A DNA stretch of 64,000 nucleotides from Pelagicoccus sp. SDUM812005 (GTDB taxonomy: Bacteria > Verrucomicrobiota > Verrucomicrobiia > Opitutales > Opitutaceae), in assembly GCF_031127875.1 (NCBI RefSeq), contig NZ_JARXIA010000008.1, forward strand, positions 124,001 to 188,000, in the 5' to 3' direction. Both the position numbers and the translations under genes were made by a program. Positions 10,330-18,956 of this stretch are shown here, piece by piece. Numbering within the stretch: the first letter of the stretch is position 1; every line of letters begins with the position of its first letter. The notes under the pieces are model-generated. The model did no database searches. It saw only the letters and a list, made by a program, of their open reading frames with translations, and was not told the origin of the DNA.

Positions 10330-12697
10330 GACACAATGCAGATTCAGGGAGCTCCTTTAGTCCGGTTCTTACTAGGATCGCATCAACGTCGACCAGATCC
10401 GTAATCCGGCCGTTTACGAGCGCGGATCCTTTGATATAAGGCCGAGAGCCGATATTCTCTAGCTTGAGCGTTTGCTCCACGATATCGCGATTTTCTCCCA
10501 CCACGATACCCAAGTAGCGTCCTCCGCACTTGTACACGATCACCTGCTCGCGGGTCGCTCCTTCGAAACTGGTCTCGAATCCCAGCAAATCACCAAGCCG
10601 AAGCAGTTGCATGATTCCTCCGCGGTAATGAACCGACTCGATGCCGCCCGAGGTTTCGATAACGGAAGGATCGAACTCCTCGAGACGTTCCGCCGCCTCA
10701 AGCGGGACCGCCAAATTCTCCCAGCCCGGTAACGAAAATAGGATAAGCGGCACCTTCTCTCCCGTATCCTGCGGTTCCTCGATCTCGTTCGAGAGCGCTT
10801 CGGCTGACTTCTGAGCAGCCCCTAAAACGCCCGAACGGGAAGCGACGCCGACCGCGTCGAGAATGATAGCGACCGACCCGTCGCCCATGATCGTAGCCCC
10901 CGCGTAAATCGGCATGTCCGCAAGCTGCTTGCCCAATGGCTTCACCACGATCTCCTCCGTGTCGCTGACCACATCCACCACCAGACCGTAGTCCTGGCTG
11001 TCGGCCCGCAACACGGCGATGCTTACCGAAGAGCGACTCACCGCCTCGCGGGCTGGAAGCTTGAGAAACTTGTCGAGGAAGACCAAGGGCAGCAACTTCC
11101 CCCGCAAACGAAAGACCGGCGTATCGTACACCGTCTCGATCGAGGTTTCCATGTCCTCCGCCTTGATGCGGACAAGCTCCACCAAATTCACCTGCGGAAT
11201 TGCGAACCGCTGATCGCCGCTCTTCACGACAAGGGCAGCCACGATCGCCAATGTAAGTGGAATTTTGATACGGAGAGTCGTCCCCTCCCCGCATACCGAA
11301 TGAATCTCTACCGAACCACCGATTTTCTCGATGTTCGTCTTAACCACGTCCATTCCCACGCCACGCCCCGATACGTTGCTCAGTTTCTCCGCAGTCGAAA
11401 ATCCTGGCAGAAATATCAAATTGATCTTTTCACGCTCCGAGAGCCGACCCGCTTCTTCCACGTCGATCAGCCCCTTTTCCAGAGCCTTTCCGCAAATCTT
11501 GTTACCATCGATTCCAGCGCCATCGTCGACGATCTCGATGTTTACCTGGCCGGCTTCGTGAAACGCGCGCATCAGAAGTTGAGCCGACTCCGACTTACCC
11601 GCGGCCTTCCGAACTTCCGGAGATTCGATTCCATGGTCCACCGCGTTGCGAATAATATGCGTCAACGGATCCTTAATCGCCTCTATAATCGTGCGGTCCA
11701 ACTCGGTGTCCGCCCCAAACGTTTCCAGCTCTACCCGCTTTCCCAAGTCGCTCGCCAGGTCCCGCACGATGCGCGGGTACTTGCCCCAGACCGTGCCGAT
11801 CTGCTGCATGCGCGTCTTCATGATCCCTTGCTGCAACTCCGTAGTCACCTGGTTGAATCGCTGCGAAATCGCCGATACGTCGGACGGAGCAATCATTCGC
11901 TGGTAGCTAAGCTGCAAAAGCTGGTTTCTCGAAAGCACGAGCTCGCCCACCATATTCATCAAGCAATCGAGCAGCTCGACATCCACCCGCACCGTAGCGC
12001 CGGCGATCGACTCCGCTTTGCTCGCGACAGGGGCCGGTACGTTCACAGGCTTCGCTTCCTGTACCGTCTTTTCAACTACAGGTTCTTCGTCGTCGCCGAA
12101 AAGTCCCCAAACCGATTCCTCCTTCGCCTGCGCGACGCCAGCGCTTTCCTCCGCAAGCTCACCTCCAGCAACAGTCTCCTGCTCCGGCTCGTCGTCGAAG
12201 AACCCCCAGGCTCCGTCCGAATCTGTATCTACAGACTCAGGCTCCCGCGCCGCAGCTTCCTCCAACGGAGGCTCAAAACCGCTAGGCTGCTCCCCATTCT
12301 TGATGGCATCCAACACCGCCTTTAGCTCGGTGTAGTCTCCCGCCATCTCGTCCGATCCGCTCGATTCGATGACCTCCAGCATCGCCCTCAAGGCATCGGA
12401 AAGCTTCAATAGAGCATCCGCAATGTCCGGAGATGACTCGAGCTCCCCGTCGCGCATCAGCGACAACACGTTTTCCCCCGTGTGGGCAATGCTCTCGATG
12501 CGACTGAAGCCCAAACAGCCAGCCGTACCCTTTATCGTATGCACCACCCGAAAGACTTGATTGAGCAAGCTCGGGTCGAACTCCCCTTTCTCGATAACGA
12601 GAAGGTCTTGGTCAAAGGTCTCAAGACCCTCCGAGCTCTCAAGGAGGAAATCCTTAACCAGCTCGGCTTGAAAGTCGTCGAAGCTCTCGCTGCTCAT
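10322..12697 (-). CDS. cheA: Chemotaxis histidine kinase CheA with two C-terminal CheW-like domains
   Basis: ATG at 12697 is preferred over 12736: it follows the upstream stop by 13 bases and has a purine-rich GAGGGGGC about 9 bases ahead. The 791 residues hold an HPt domain with phosphoacceptor His53 in VVHTIKGTAG; a long acidic linker bearing two copies of a WGFF/WGLF-plus-acidic motif (about 164-170 and 197-204); the dimerisation region (235-300); the ATPase with N box (LTHIIRNAVDHG), DDGAGID and SGRGVGMDVV; then a CheW-like domain (about 485-625) and a second one (about 650-785). It phosphorylates the CheY and CheB proteins encoded in the same operon. Two CheW-like domains are less usual than one. 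Confidence 0.95.
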   Translation of the reverse strand: MSSESFDDFQAELVKDFLLESSEGLETFDQDLLVIEKGEFDPSLLNQVFRVVHTIKGTAGCLGFSRIESIAHTGENVLSLMRDGELESSPDIADALLKLSDALRAMLEVIESSGSDEMAGDYTELKAVLDAIKNGEQPSGFEPPLEEAAAREPESVDTDSDGAWGFFDDEPEQETVAGGELAEESAGVAQAKEESVWGLFGDDEEPVVEKTVQEAKPVNVPAPVASKAESIAGATVRVDVELLDCLMNMVGELVLSRNQLLQLSYQRMIAPSDVSAISQRFNQVTTELQQGIMKTRMQQIGTVWGKYPRIVRDLASDLGKRVELETFGADTELDRTIIEAIKDPLTHIIRNAVDHGIESPEVRKAAGKSESAQLLMRAFHEAGQVNIEIVDDGAGIDGNKICGKALEKGLIDVEEAGRLSEREKINLIFLPGFSTAEKLSNVSGRGVGMDVVKTNIEKIGGSVEIHSVCGEGTTLRIKIPLTLAIVAALVVKSGDQRFAIPQVNLVELVRIKAEDMETSIETVYDTPVFRLRGKLLPLVFLDKFLKLPAREAVSRSSVSIAVLRADSQDYGLVVDVVSDTEEIVVKPLGKQLADMPIYAGATIMGDGSVAIILDAVGVASRSGVLGAAQKSAEALSNEIEEPQDTGEKVPLILFSLPGWENLAVPLEAAERLEEFDPSVIETSGGIESVHYRGGIMQLLRLGDLLGFETSFEGATREQVIVYKCGGRYLGIVVGENRDIVEQTLKLENIGSRPYIKGSALVNGRITDLVDVDAILVRTGLKELPESALCHG

Positions 12698-12710
12698 AAC
12701 GCTCGCCCCC

Positions 12711-13076
12711 TCAGTTCGGCAGCACTCGGGAAACAAGCGCCAGCAGTTGATCTTGGCTGAAAGGCTTCACGATCCAGCCAGTCGCTCCGGCCGCTCTCCC
12801 CTCGCTCTTCTTCGCCGCGCCCGCTTCCGTCGTGAGCAACACGATCGGTACCCGGCTGTAAGCCGGCAGCGCCCGCAACTTGCGAGTCAGCTCTATGCCG
12901 TCCATGCGCGGCATGTTAACGTCTGTTATGACTAAATCTACCGACTTGCCCTTAAGCTTTTCGTAAGCTTCCAGACCGTCTGCCGCTTCCAAGACCTGGT
13001 GGCCCGCGGACTTCAGGGTAAATCCAACCATCTTTCGGATCGTCGACGCATCGTCGACTGTGATTATCGTTTTCAT
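12711..13076 (-). CDS. cheY: Single-domain response regulator CheY (first gene of the chemosensory operon)
   Basis: A 121-residue receiver with VDDAS near the N-terminus, phosphoacceptor Asp in VITDVNMPRMDG, Thr in VLLTTE and Lys in IVKPFS; the Gly-Trp-Ile-Val-Lys-Pro spacing is typical of CheY. It is the promoter-proximal gene of the operon and lies just before cheA. No CheZ, CheC, CheX or CheD is visible in the window, so how its phosphate is removed is open. Confidence 0.92.
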   Translation of the reverse strand: MKTIITVDDASTIRKMVGFTLKSAGHQVLEAADGLEAYEKLKGKSVDLVITDVNMPRMDGIELTRKLRALPAYSRVPIVLLTTEAGAAKKSEGRAAGATGWIVKPFSQDQLLALVSRVLPN

Positions 13077-13413
13077 ATCGCTGCGTGGGTAAGTACCTAG
13101 TCACTCAGTGAAACAACTGAGAGGAGTGCCTAGTATCGTATCGATTCGGCGGAATATAAGTGGGTATTCCCAAAAAACCACCGCCCCCATAGTGCTAAAT
13201 ACTTATTTTACTCGGGAGGATCGGAAGCGCCTCCCTTCGGCATTTCCTATGTAATATCTACCCTATACTCGTATAGATAGGTAGTGAAAAGCTAAGGTCT
13301 TCTCCCTAAAACCGAGAACTCTTCCCATAAAATTCTGATAAATACTCAGACAACTAAGCGCTTTTTCCCACAAGTTCTTAAACGGAAGCCGAGCGGGTCG
13401 ATCTCCTGCCCCT
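13077..13413. promoter_or_regulatory. Divergent intergenic region between the che operon and the partner-switching operon
   Basis: 337 bases without a gene, visibly more AT-rich than the flanking coding sequence. It must hold the promoters for the leftward che operon and the rightward receiver-PP2C-ATPase operon. The main structure is the inverted repeat at 13259-13283 (separate entry). A short TGGG-TATT-CCCA palindrome lies near 13160-13175. I could not fix convincing -35/-10 pairs for either direction. Confidence 0.5.
13259..13283. promoter_or_regulatory. Inverted repeat, candidate operator
   Basis: A core CTATAC-TC-GTATAG is a perfect 6+6 palindrome with a 2-base spacer (13263-13276), and outer TACC (13259-13262) and GGTA (13280-13283) extend the symmetry. 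This size fits a dimeric regulator's site. It lies about midway between two divergent operons. It is seen in sequence; its role as an operator is inference. Confidence 0.4.
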
Positions 13414-14967
13414 ATGGACGCAGACTCCAGCACCCCGCATAACCACCTTCTTCTTGTAGACGACGACAGAAGCACCCGACGCATCGTCAGCTTCGTCCTG
13501 TGCAACCTCGGATACCAAGTGGAAGCCGCCGAGTCCGCCCTCGAAGCCCGCCAGCTCATCCAAAAATTCGGCTTCGACCACTTCGACCTCGTCCTGTCGG
13601 ACTACTGGATGCCCGGGCAAAACGGATTGGAGCTGCTCAAGTATATCAGCAGCGAAGACCCCACCCTCTCCGTCATCCTCATGACCAGCGACGGAGAACG
13701 CAAAATCCTCGAAAAGCTGATCGAGATCAACGGTTGCGGGTTCCTCCAAAAGCCCATCATCAAAGACAACCTCAGGAAGTGCGTCGACGACGCCTCTGCC
13801 AAAACCCGACGCCTGCGACACCTCCGCGCCACCGAGTCCCAAGCCAACACCCTCGGCGAAAACCAACGGATCCTCCAGCAAAAGCAACTCAACGGCGAAT
13901 GGGCCAACATCGAGTTCACCTTCAGCTCCAAATCGCAAGCCAGCGGCGACTTCGTATCAATTATTCCCCTACAAAGCGGTGAAAAAGTGCTGCTGCTCTC
14001 CGACGCCTCCGGGCACGAACTTTCCTCCGCCCTCCAGTCGAACTACTTCCACGGCCTCGCGCGAGGCATGCTCAAGCACGGAGCCTCCCTTTCCCAAGTG
14101 TTCGAGCACTTCAACGCCATCCTCCTCGAGGAATGGAACGACGACAGCCTCATCGGACACTCCCTCGCCGCCATCGCCCTCAACTTCAATAGAGAAGAGC
14201 AAAGCCTTTCCTTCATCAACGCAGGCGCCCCACACCCCTACTTCTCGAAAGCCGACGGATTCGCCTCCAAGGTTGGCGAACGCGAAAGCTTCGCTCCTCT
14301 CGGCTGGTTCGCCGACCCCTTCGAAACATCCCAGACCGACCTCGAGCCGGGCTACATCTGCGCCTGGACGGACGGACTGAGCGACCTCGCAGAAAGCATC
14401 GGCATCGACCCGCTCTCCCTCGCCGACAGGCTATTAAACAAAAACTTGAGCAGCTCCAGCCTTCTGTCCCAAGCCCAGGACGACATCGCCATCATACGCG
14501 TCACCCCGCCCTGCACGCCTGCAGACTTCCACCCCATGGTCCCCCTCATCTCCCTCGACTTGACCGGCGACCAAGTTGGTCAGATCGACCACATACAAGC
14601 CTACTGCGAGAAAAGCATCCGCATCGTCGCTCCCCAGATCGACTGCGCCTACCTCGCCGACCTGCTCGTTTGCCTGCGCGAAGCCCTCATAAACGCCCTC
14701 CAGCATGGATGCCAGGCAAGCCCCCACAAGTCAGCCACACTAAGGCTCGCCCGCTCCCCGGACCTATCCAAAATCTCGATACAAATTCAGGACGAGGGCG
14801 ATGGGCATGACTTCGACTGGGAAACCCACGCCCAAGCTGCAGCCGATACCCTAATCCCAGAACACCGAGGCCTCATCATGATGCACTCCATCCCCAGCAG
14901 GATAGACTTCTTCGAACAAGGCTCCCGCGTACAAATGGAATTCGAGCACGACACCTCCCTCAACTGA
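13414..14967 (+). CDS. Receiver - PP2C-type serine phosphatase - anti-sigma-type ATPase fusion (RsbU/RsbW-like)
   Basis: 517 residues in three parts. Residues 10-125: receiver with phosphoacceptor Asp63 (LVLSDYWMPGQNG) and Lys113. Residues about 160-365: SpoIIE/PP2C phosphatase, with metal-binding positions in SGDF (Asp179), SDASGHE (Asp197), WTDGLSD (Asp320) and QDDIAI. Residues about 375-517: GHKL ATPase of the RsbW/SpoIIAB type, with N box LREALINALQHG, DEGDG and a HRGLIMM glycine box. Such proteins dephosphorylate and, through the ATPase/kinase domain, rephosphorylate a STAS partner; the STAS gene follows 18 bases downstream. The receiver suggests control by a histidine kinase, plausibly the adjacent CheA. 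Domain calls are firm, the wiring is inferred. Confidence 0.9.
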   Translation: MDADSSTPHNHLLLVDDDRSTRRIVSFVLCNLGYQVEAAESALEARQLIQKFGFDHFDLVLSDYWMPGQNGLELLKYISSEDPTLSVILMTSDGERKILEKLIEINGCGFLQKPIIKDNLRKCVDDASAKTRRLRHLRATESQANTLGENQRILQQKQLNGEWANIEFTFSSKSQASGDFVSIIPLQSGEKVLLLSDASGHELSSALQSNYFHGLARGMLKHGASLSQVFEHFNAILLEEWNDDSLIGHSLAAIALNFNREEQSLSFINAGAPHPYFSKADGFASKVGERESFAPLGWFADPFETSQTDLEPGYICAWTDGLSDLAESIGIDPLSLADRLLNKNLSSSSLLSQAQDDIAIIRVTPPCTPADFHPMVPLISLDLTGDQVGQIDHIQAYCEKSIRIVAPQIDCAYLADLLVCLREALINALQHGCQASPHKSATLRLARSPDLSKISIQIQDEGDGHDFDWETHAQAAADTLIPEHRGLIMMHSIPSRIDFFEQGSRVQMEFEHDTSLN

Positions 14968-14985
14968 GCAAACGAAACGACCAAA

Positions 14986-15282
14986 ATGAATCCAACCACC
15001 CACTCCTACAAAGCAGACGGCGATATCGTCAGCACAAACGCGAGCCAGCACTGGACTCGCCTAGAGTCTGCCATCCAAAACGTATCGGAAAACGAACTAC
15101 TGGAAGTAGACCTGCGGGCCGCCAATATGGTAGATTCCGTTGGCCTTAACGTGATCGTTAAGACCATCAAGACCGTCGACGCCCGCAAAGCTCGCGTGCG
15201 CCTGCTCATCGGGAGCAAAAGCCTCAAGCGCATCTGCACCTTCACCCGTCTCGATCAAAAAGCGGAAATCGTCGGCCCCTAA
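14986..15282 (+). CDS. STAS-domain anti-sigma factor antagonist
   Basis: A 98-residue single STAS domain (SpoIIAA/RsbV type) with the phosphorylatable serine in NMVDSVGLNVIV (Ser51). Its phosphorylation state would be set by the phosphatase and kinase-like domains of the protein encoded just upstream. The downstream gene begins 6 bases after its stop. The cognate sigma factor or other target is not evident in the window, so the output may be non-transcriptional. Confidence 0.9.
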   Translation: MNPTTHSYKADGDIVSTNASQHWTRLESAIQNVSENELLEVDLRAANMVDSVGLNVIVKTIKTVDARKARVRLLIGSKSLKRICTFTRLDQKAEIVGP

Positions 15283-15288
15283 ACTACC

Positions 15289-17055
15289 GTGCTACAAAAA
15301 ATCAAAGAACGAATCCACGCCAACTGGTTCTCCGCGACGCGCCAGCCCGCGCCTGCGCACGGCCTGTCCACCCATATCCGAAACACCATCGGAGAAGTCG
15401 AAAACGTCTTCCGCGGCATCAGCGACAACCTCGACCTCATCGACGAAAAGACCAAGCGCCTCCGCCAGGACTGCCAAATCCTCCTCGCCGCCGCCGGCGG
15501 ACAAAACGAAAGCACCCAGCTGCTCTTCCGCGTCGCCGAAGCACTCGAAAGCCCCATGGCCTTCCTCACGAGCTGCCTCCAGGACCACCAGCGAAACCAC
15601 GACCTCATGCTCGCCAGCCAGCAAAGCGCCGCCGACCTGCTGAAGATGCAGAACGACATGGTCACCTCTCTCGAGCCCCTCAAGTTCATGCTCGTCTTCT
15701 TCAAGATCGAAGCCTCCCAGCTTTCCGAAGAAAACCGCCAAACCTTCCACTCCGTCTCCGAAGAAATTTCGCGCCTCCACGTGCTCGTGGACGAAACCTT
15801 CCAGAAGAACATCAGAAACCTTCAGGACGCCCGCGACGCCATCCTGACCGCCGAGAAAAACTCCAAAAGCGAACGCGTCCTGCAATCCCAACGCATCTCC
15901 GACAAGCAGAGCGAAATCTCCCAAGCCATCGATTCGCTCAAAGGCCAAATCGAAGCCAACGCCAAAACCTCGGCCGACCTCGACATCCATACCAACAACT
16001 TCGAAAGCGCCATCGGAACCCTCGTCATGTCCCTCCAGTACGAGGACATCATCCGCCAACGCTGCGAAACCATCCTCAGCGACCTCGACCAAAAGCCGGA
16101 CCACGTCTCCGACGCCAGCTGGCTCGTCCTCATGGCCAGCCAAATCGAAACCGCCGCCGAAGAGATCCGCCAATCCTCGAACGAGCTCAACAGCGGCCTC
16201 AACGCCATTTCCCACCAAGCCGAGGAGCTCTACCGCTCCGCCACCACCATGGACCAGTTCGAGCACATCACCGCCTCCGCCGACGGCATGGTCCAGATGC
16301 TGCTCGAATCCCTCGAATCCATCCGCGGCATGCTCGAGCAAAGCACCCAGCTCTCCCAAGACTCCCGGGAAGCCATCCAACCCGTACAAAACCTCACCAA
16401 AGAACTCTCCGCCGTCGTCTTCGAAGTCTCCATCAAGATACAGTTCATCGCCCTCAACGCCCAAGTCCGCTCCATCCAGGTCGGCGAAGGAAGCGGCCTC
16501 GAAGTCCTCGCCGCCAGGACCGCCGATATCTCCACCGAACTGCGAACCCTCGGCGACAGCACCGCCATCCAAATCAACGAACTCCACCAAGCCGTCGACG
16601 AACTGGTCAACACCATCGACGCCGAATGGAATGGCGGAAAACAACAGCTCGCTTCCGTCGAAGCCCAAAGCCCCGCCCTCGAAGCCGAACTGCACGCCCT
16701 GCGCGACAGCACCCTCAACTCGCTGGAAATCGTCGCCAGCCTCAGCGAAATGGTCGCCAGCTTCTCCAACGACGACGCCGAACGCCTCCACCAGCTCACC
16801 CTCCAATCCGACAAGCTGGAAGCCTTCGCCCGAGACCTCAGAGCCCAAGCCAATCTCGACCAGCTGAAACCTCGAGCCCGCCAAAAGGTCGACGCCGAAA
16901 TCCAAGCGCTTCTCTCCGACAAACAAGGAGCCATGCACACCCGCGTCCACAACGACAGCCAATCCCAATCCTTCGACCTCGGCATCGGCGCCCACCTGCA
17001 AAACCGAGCCACCAGCTCCAAGTCCCTCACCTCCGACAATATCGACCTCTTCTAA
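15289..17055 (+). CDS. Soluble coiled-coil protein with a degenerate chemoreceptor-like signalling tip
   Basis: 588 residues, GTG start 6 bases after the STAS stop. There is no membrane segment; it is almost entirely helical and Glu/Ala/Gln-rich. Residues 249-258 (LQYEDIIRQR) match a motif of cytoplasmic receptor-like proteins. Residues 381-409 (IKIQFIALNAQVRSIQVGEG and following GLEVLAA) align by eye with the receptor hairpin tip ([24 protein letters not shown]), but the usual Glu and Arg of EAAR are replaced. It may be a receptor-like scaffold linking chemosensory proteins to the partner-switching module. Named by inference; no exact family recognised. Confidence 0.6.
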   Translation: MLQKIKERIHANWFSATRQPAPAHGLSTHIRNTIGEVENVFRGISDNLDLIDEKTKRLRQDCQILLAAAGGQNESTQLLFRVAEALESPMAFLTSCLQDHQRNHDLMLASQQSAADLLKMQNDMVTSLEPLKFMLVFFKIEASQLSEENRQTFHSVSEEISRLHVLVDETFQKNIRNLQDARDAILTAEKNSKSERVLQSQRISDKQSEISQAIDSLKGQIEANAKTSADLDIHTNNFESAIGTLVMSLQYEDIIRQRCETILSDLDQKPDHVSDASWLVLMASQIETAAEEIRQSSNELNSGLNAISHQAEELYRSATTMDQFEHITASADGMVQMLLESLESIRGMLEQSTQLSQDSREAIQPVQNLTKELSAVVFEVSIKIQFIALNAQVRSIQVGEGSGLEVLAARTADISTELRTLGDSTAIQINELHQAVDELVNTIDAEWNGGKQQLASVEAQSPALEAELHALRDSTLNSLEIVASLSEMVASFSNDDAERLHQLTLQSDKLEAFARDLRAQANLDQLKPRARQKVDAEIQALLSDKQGAMHTRVHNDSQSQSFDLGIGAHLQNRATSSKSLTSDNIDLF

Positions 17056-17149
17056 AGGCGCCCTCCCCAAGGAACAATATCGGCCGCACCTAACTCCAAG
17101 CTAGTATCGCAGGAACTGCCGTGCCAATATACGAGGCACGCATTCCCCC

Positions 17150-18748
17150 ATGAACCGTCGCCCGATTCCACCAGCCGTCGCCATCGCCCTCAGCGCCGTG
17201 ATCATCGCCCTCACGGTGAACCTATGGCTGAGCACGAATTCGACCGACTCCGAACAAACGAGCCGCTCCTCTAAAACGCCGCCCCCTTCCCCCCACGAGA
17301 CCTCCCCCCAGCAAGCCGACGCCTCGCTCCCCGAAGAATTCCCCTCGGACGCCAACGAGCAGCTCCCCGAAGCCGCCATCCCCAACGAACGCGTCCTCAC
17401 CTTCGCCAGCGACTCCGACTACCGCGCCTTCCTCGACACCCTCCCGCCCGGCGTTCGCCTGCTCGCCCAAAACGACCGGCTGCTCTCCGTCCGCGTCCAA
17501 GTCCCCAGCTCCTTCGATAGCAGCGCCTTGCCCGATTCCGCCCAGAGCGACTTCAACTATACCCTCCTCACCCCCCAGCCCATCCTCACCGACACCCTGG
17601 CCGCCGACAAATCCTTCGGCGATTCAGCCCTCTCCTTCATCAATGGCCTAAACGCCAACCCCACCGCCGGCAAAGGAATCAAAGTCGCCGTGCTCGACAC
17701 CGGTATCCGCTCCCACACGACACTCGACCCGCATAACCTCCAGCAACTCGGATTCTCCGACCCGCAAAGCTACCTCTCCCACGGAACCGCCGTCGCATCC
17801 CTCATCGCCGGACAAGAAGGCATCGGCATCGCCCCCCAAGCCGAACTCCTCGGCATCCAAGTTCTCGACACAGACGGTATCGGCGACGCCTTCAGCCTCT
17901 CCGAAGCGATCGTCCAAGCCGTCGACGCCGGAGCCAATATCATAAACATGAGCCTCGGCAGCTACGGCAGCAACCAAGCCCTCGCCAACGCAGTCGCCTA
18001 CGCCGAATCCCAAGGCGTCGTGCTCGTCGCCTCCGCCGGCAACGAAAGCGTCGCCGCCCTGCCCTACCCCGCCGCCTACGAATCCGTCATCGCCGTATCC
18101 GCCATCGACGCCGATGGACACCCCACCTCCTTCGCCAACCAAAGCGCCGCTGTCGATATCGCCGCCCCCGGAGTCGGCGTCTACGCCGCTTGGGAAGACG
18201 AAAAATGGATAAGCTTCACCGGCACCTCCGCTTCCGCCCCCTATGTCTCCGGAGCCATCGCCGCTCTAAGCTCCACCCTGGAAATTCCCGCCACCGAAGC
18301 CGCCGCCATCCTGCTCGCCAACGCCAACGACAGCGGACTCCCCGGCCCCGACTCCCAACTCGGTCGAGGATACATAGACCTGCAACGTAGTTACAATTCC
18401 GCTACAAGCTACACCGACCTCGCCCTCGCCGATATCTACCTCGTGCCCCCCGCAGGAGAAGGCGACCCCTACTCCGTCCACCTCACCGCCCAAAACCGAG
18501 GAACCGAAGCGCTCCCCGCCGCCAACCTCCAATACACCCTGCCCAACGGAATCACCCAAAACATTTACCTCGGCGCCCTCGAACCCGGCGAATCCGCCAG
18601 CCACACCCTCGCCGTCGATCCCACCGCCCTCGAGCTCGGCTACGAAATCACAGCCCAAGCCGAAACCCGTAGTTTCAAGAAGGATACAAACCCCGAAAAC
18701 GACACCAAATCCGTTCGCCTCACCCTCCCGAAAAACGAGTCTCCGTAG
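17150..18748 (+). CDS. Membrane-anchored subtilisin-like (S8) serine protease with C-terminal CARDB-like domain
   Basis: 532 residues: a hydrophobic N-terminus (about 9-27), a Ser/Pro-rich linker, a pro-region, then the S8 domain with catalytic Asp183 (VAVLDTGI), His211 (LSHGTAVASL), oxyanion Asn298 (ASAGNES) and Ser360 (FTGTSASAPYVSG). Residues about 415-525 form a beta-rich CARDB-like domain (HLTAQNRGTEALP, LEPGESASHTL). It should act in the periplasm or outside. It lies 94 bases after the receptor-like protein, so membership in that operon is possible but unproven. All catalytic residues are present. Confidence 0.92.
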   Translation: MNRRPIPPAVAIALSAVIIALTVNLWLSTNSTDSEQTSRSSKTPPPSPHETSPQQADASLPEEFPSDANEQLPEAAIPNERVLTFASDSDYRAFLDTLPPGVRLLAQNDRLLSVRVQVPSSFDSSALPDSAQSDFNYTLLTPQPILTDTLAADKSFGDSALSFINGLNANPTAGKGIKVAVLDTGIRSHTTLDPHNLQQLGFSDPQSYLSHGTAVASLIAGQEGIGIAPQAELLGIQVLDTDGIGDAFSLSEAIVQAVDAGANIINMSLGSYGSNQALANAVAYAESQGVVLVASAGNESVAALPYPAAYESVIAVSAIDADGHPTSFANQSAAVDIAAPGVGVYAAWEDEKWISFTGTSASAPYVSGAIAALSSTLEIPATEAAAILLANANDSGLPGPDSQLGRGYIDLQRSYNSATSYTDLALADIYLVPPAGEGDPYSVHLTAQNRGTEALPAANLQYTLPNGITQNIYLGALEPGESASHTLAVDPTALELGYEITAQAETRSFKKDTNPENDTKSVRLTLPKNESP

Positions 18749-18895
18749 GGCTGACACTCGCGAGAAGCCGCATTTCCCTTTGCCCCGCTGCGTGGCGACA
18801 AGCGCCAGCTCCATGGTAGATCGCTCTTTCTGGAAGGAGCACTCGCCCCCTTATCCGATTCCAAAAAGAGAGGAAAAGCGAAAGAGTCGTGAACC
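18749..18895. other. Non-coding spacer between the subtilase and the flotillin operon terminator
   Basis: Between the two convergent genes this stretch shows a small palindrome TGGCG-ACAAG-CGCCA near 18795-18812 and no convincing reading frame or RNA gene. It may be part of a dispersed repeat, but no second copy is visible in the window. Confidence 0.3.
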
Positions 18896-18930
18896 AAAAG
18901 AAAAAGGGCGAAGGATAGAATCCTTCGCCC
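18896..18930 (-). terminator. Rho-independent terminator of the flotillin operon
   Basis: On the minus strand a perfect 10-bp stem, GGGCGAAGGA with TCCTTCGCCC and a 5-base loop (18906-18930), is followed by a T-rich tract (18896-18905). It lies 27 bases beyond the flotillin stop. Confidence 0.8.
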
Positions 18931-18956
18931 CGTAACGTATTCATAAAGTCGATACC

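Noticed and set aside
15292-17070. Long minus-strand open frame opposite the coiled-coil protein, and similar long frames at 1283-2653 (-) and 6407-7585 (+)
   Set aside because: They are shadows: GC-rich third positions of the real genes remove stop codons on the other strand. Their products are compositionally biased and carry no recognisable domain.
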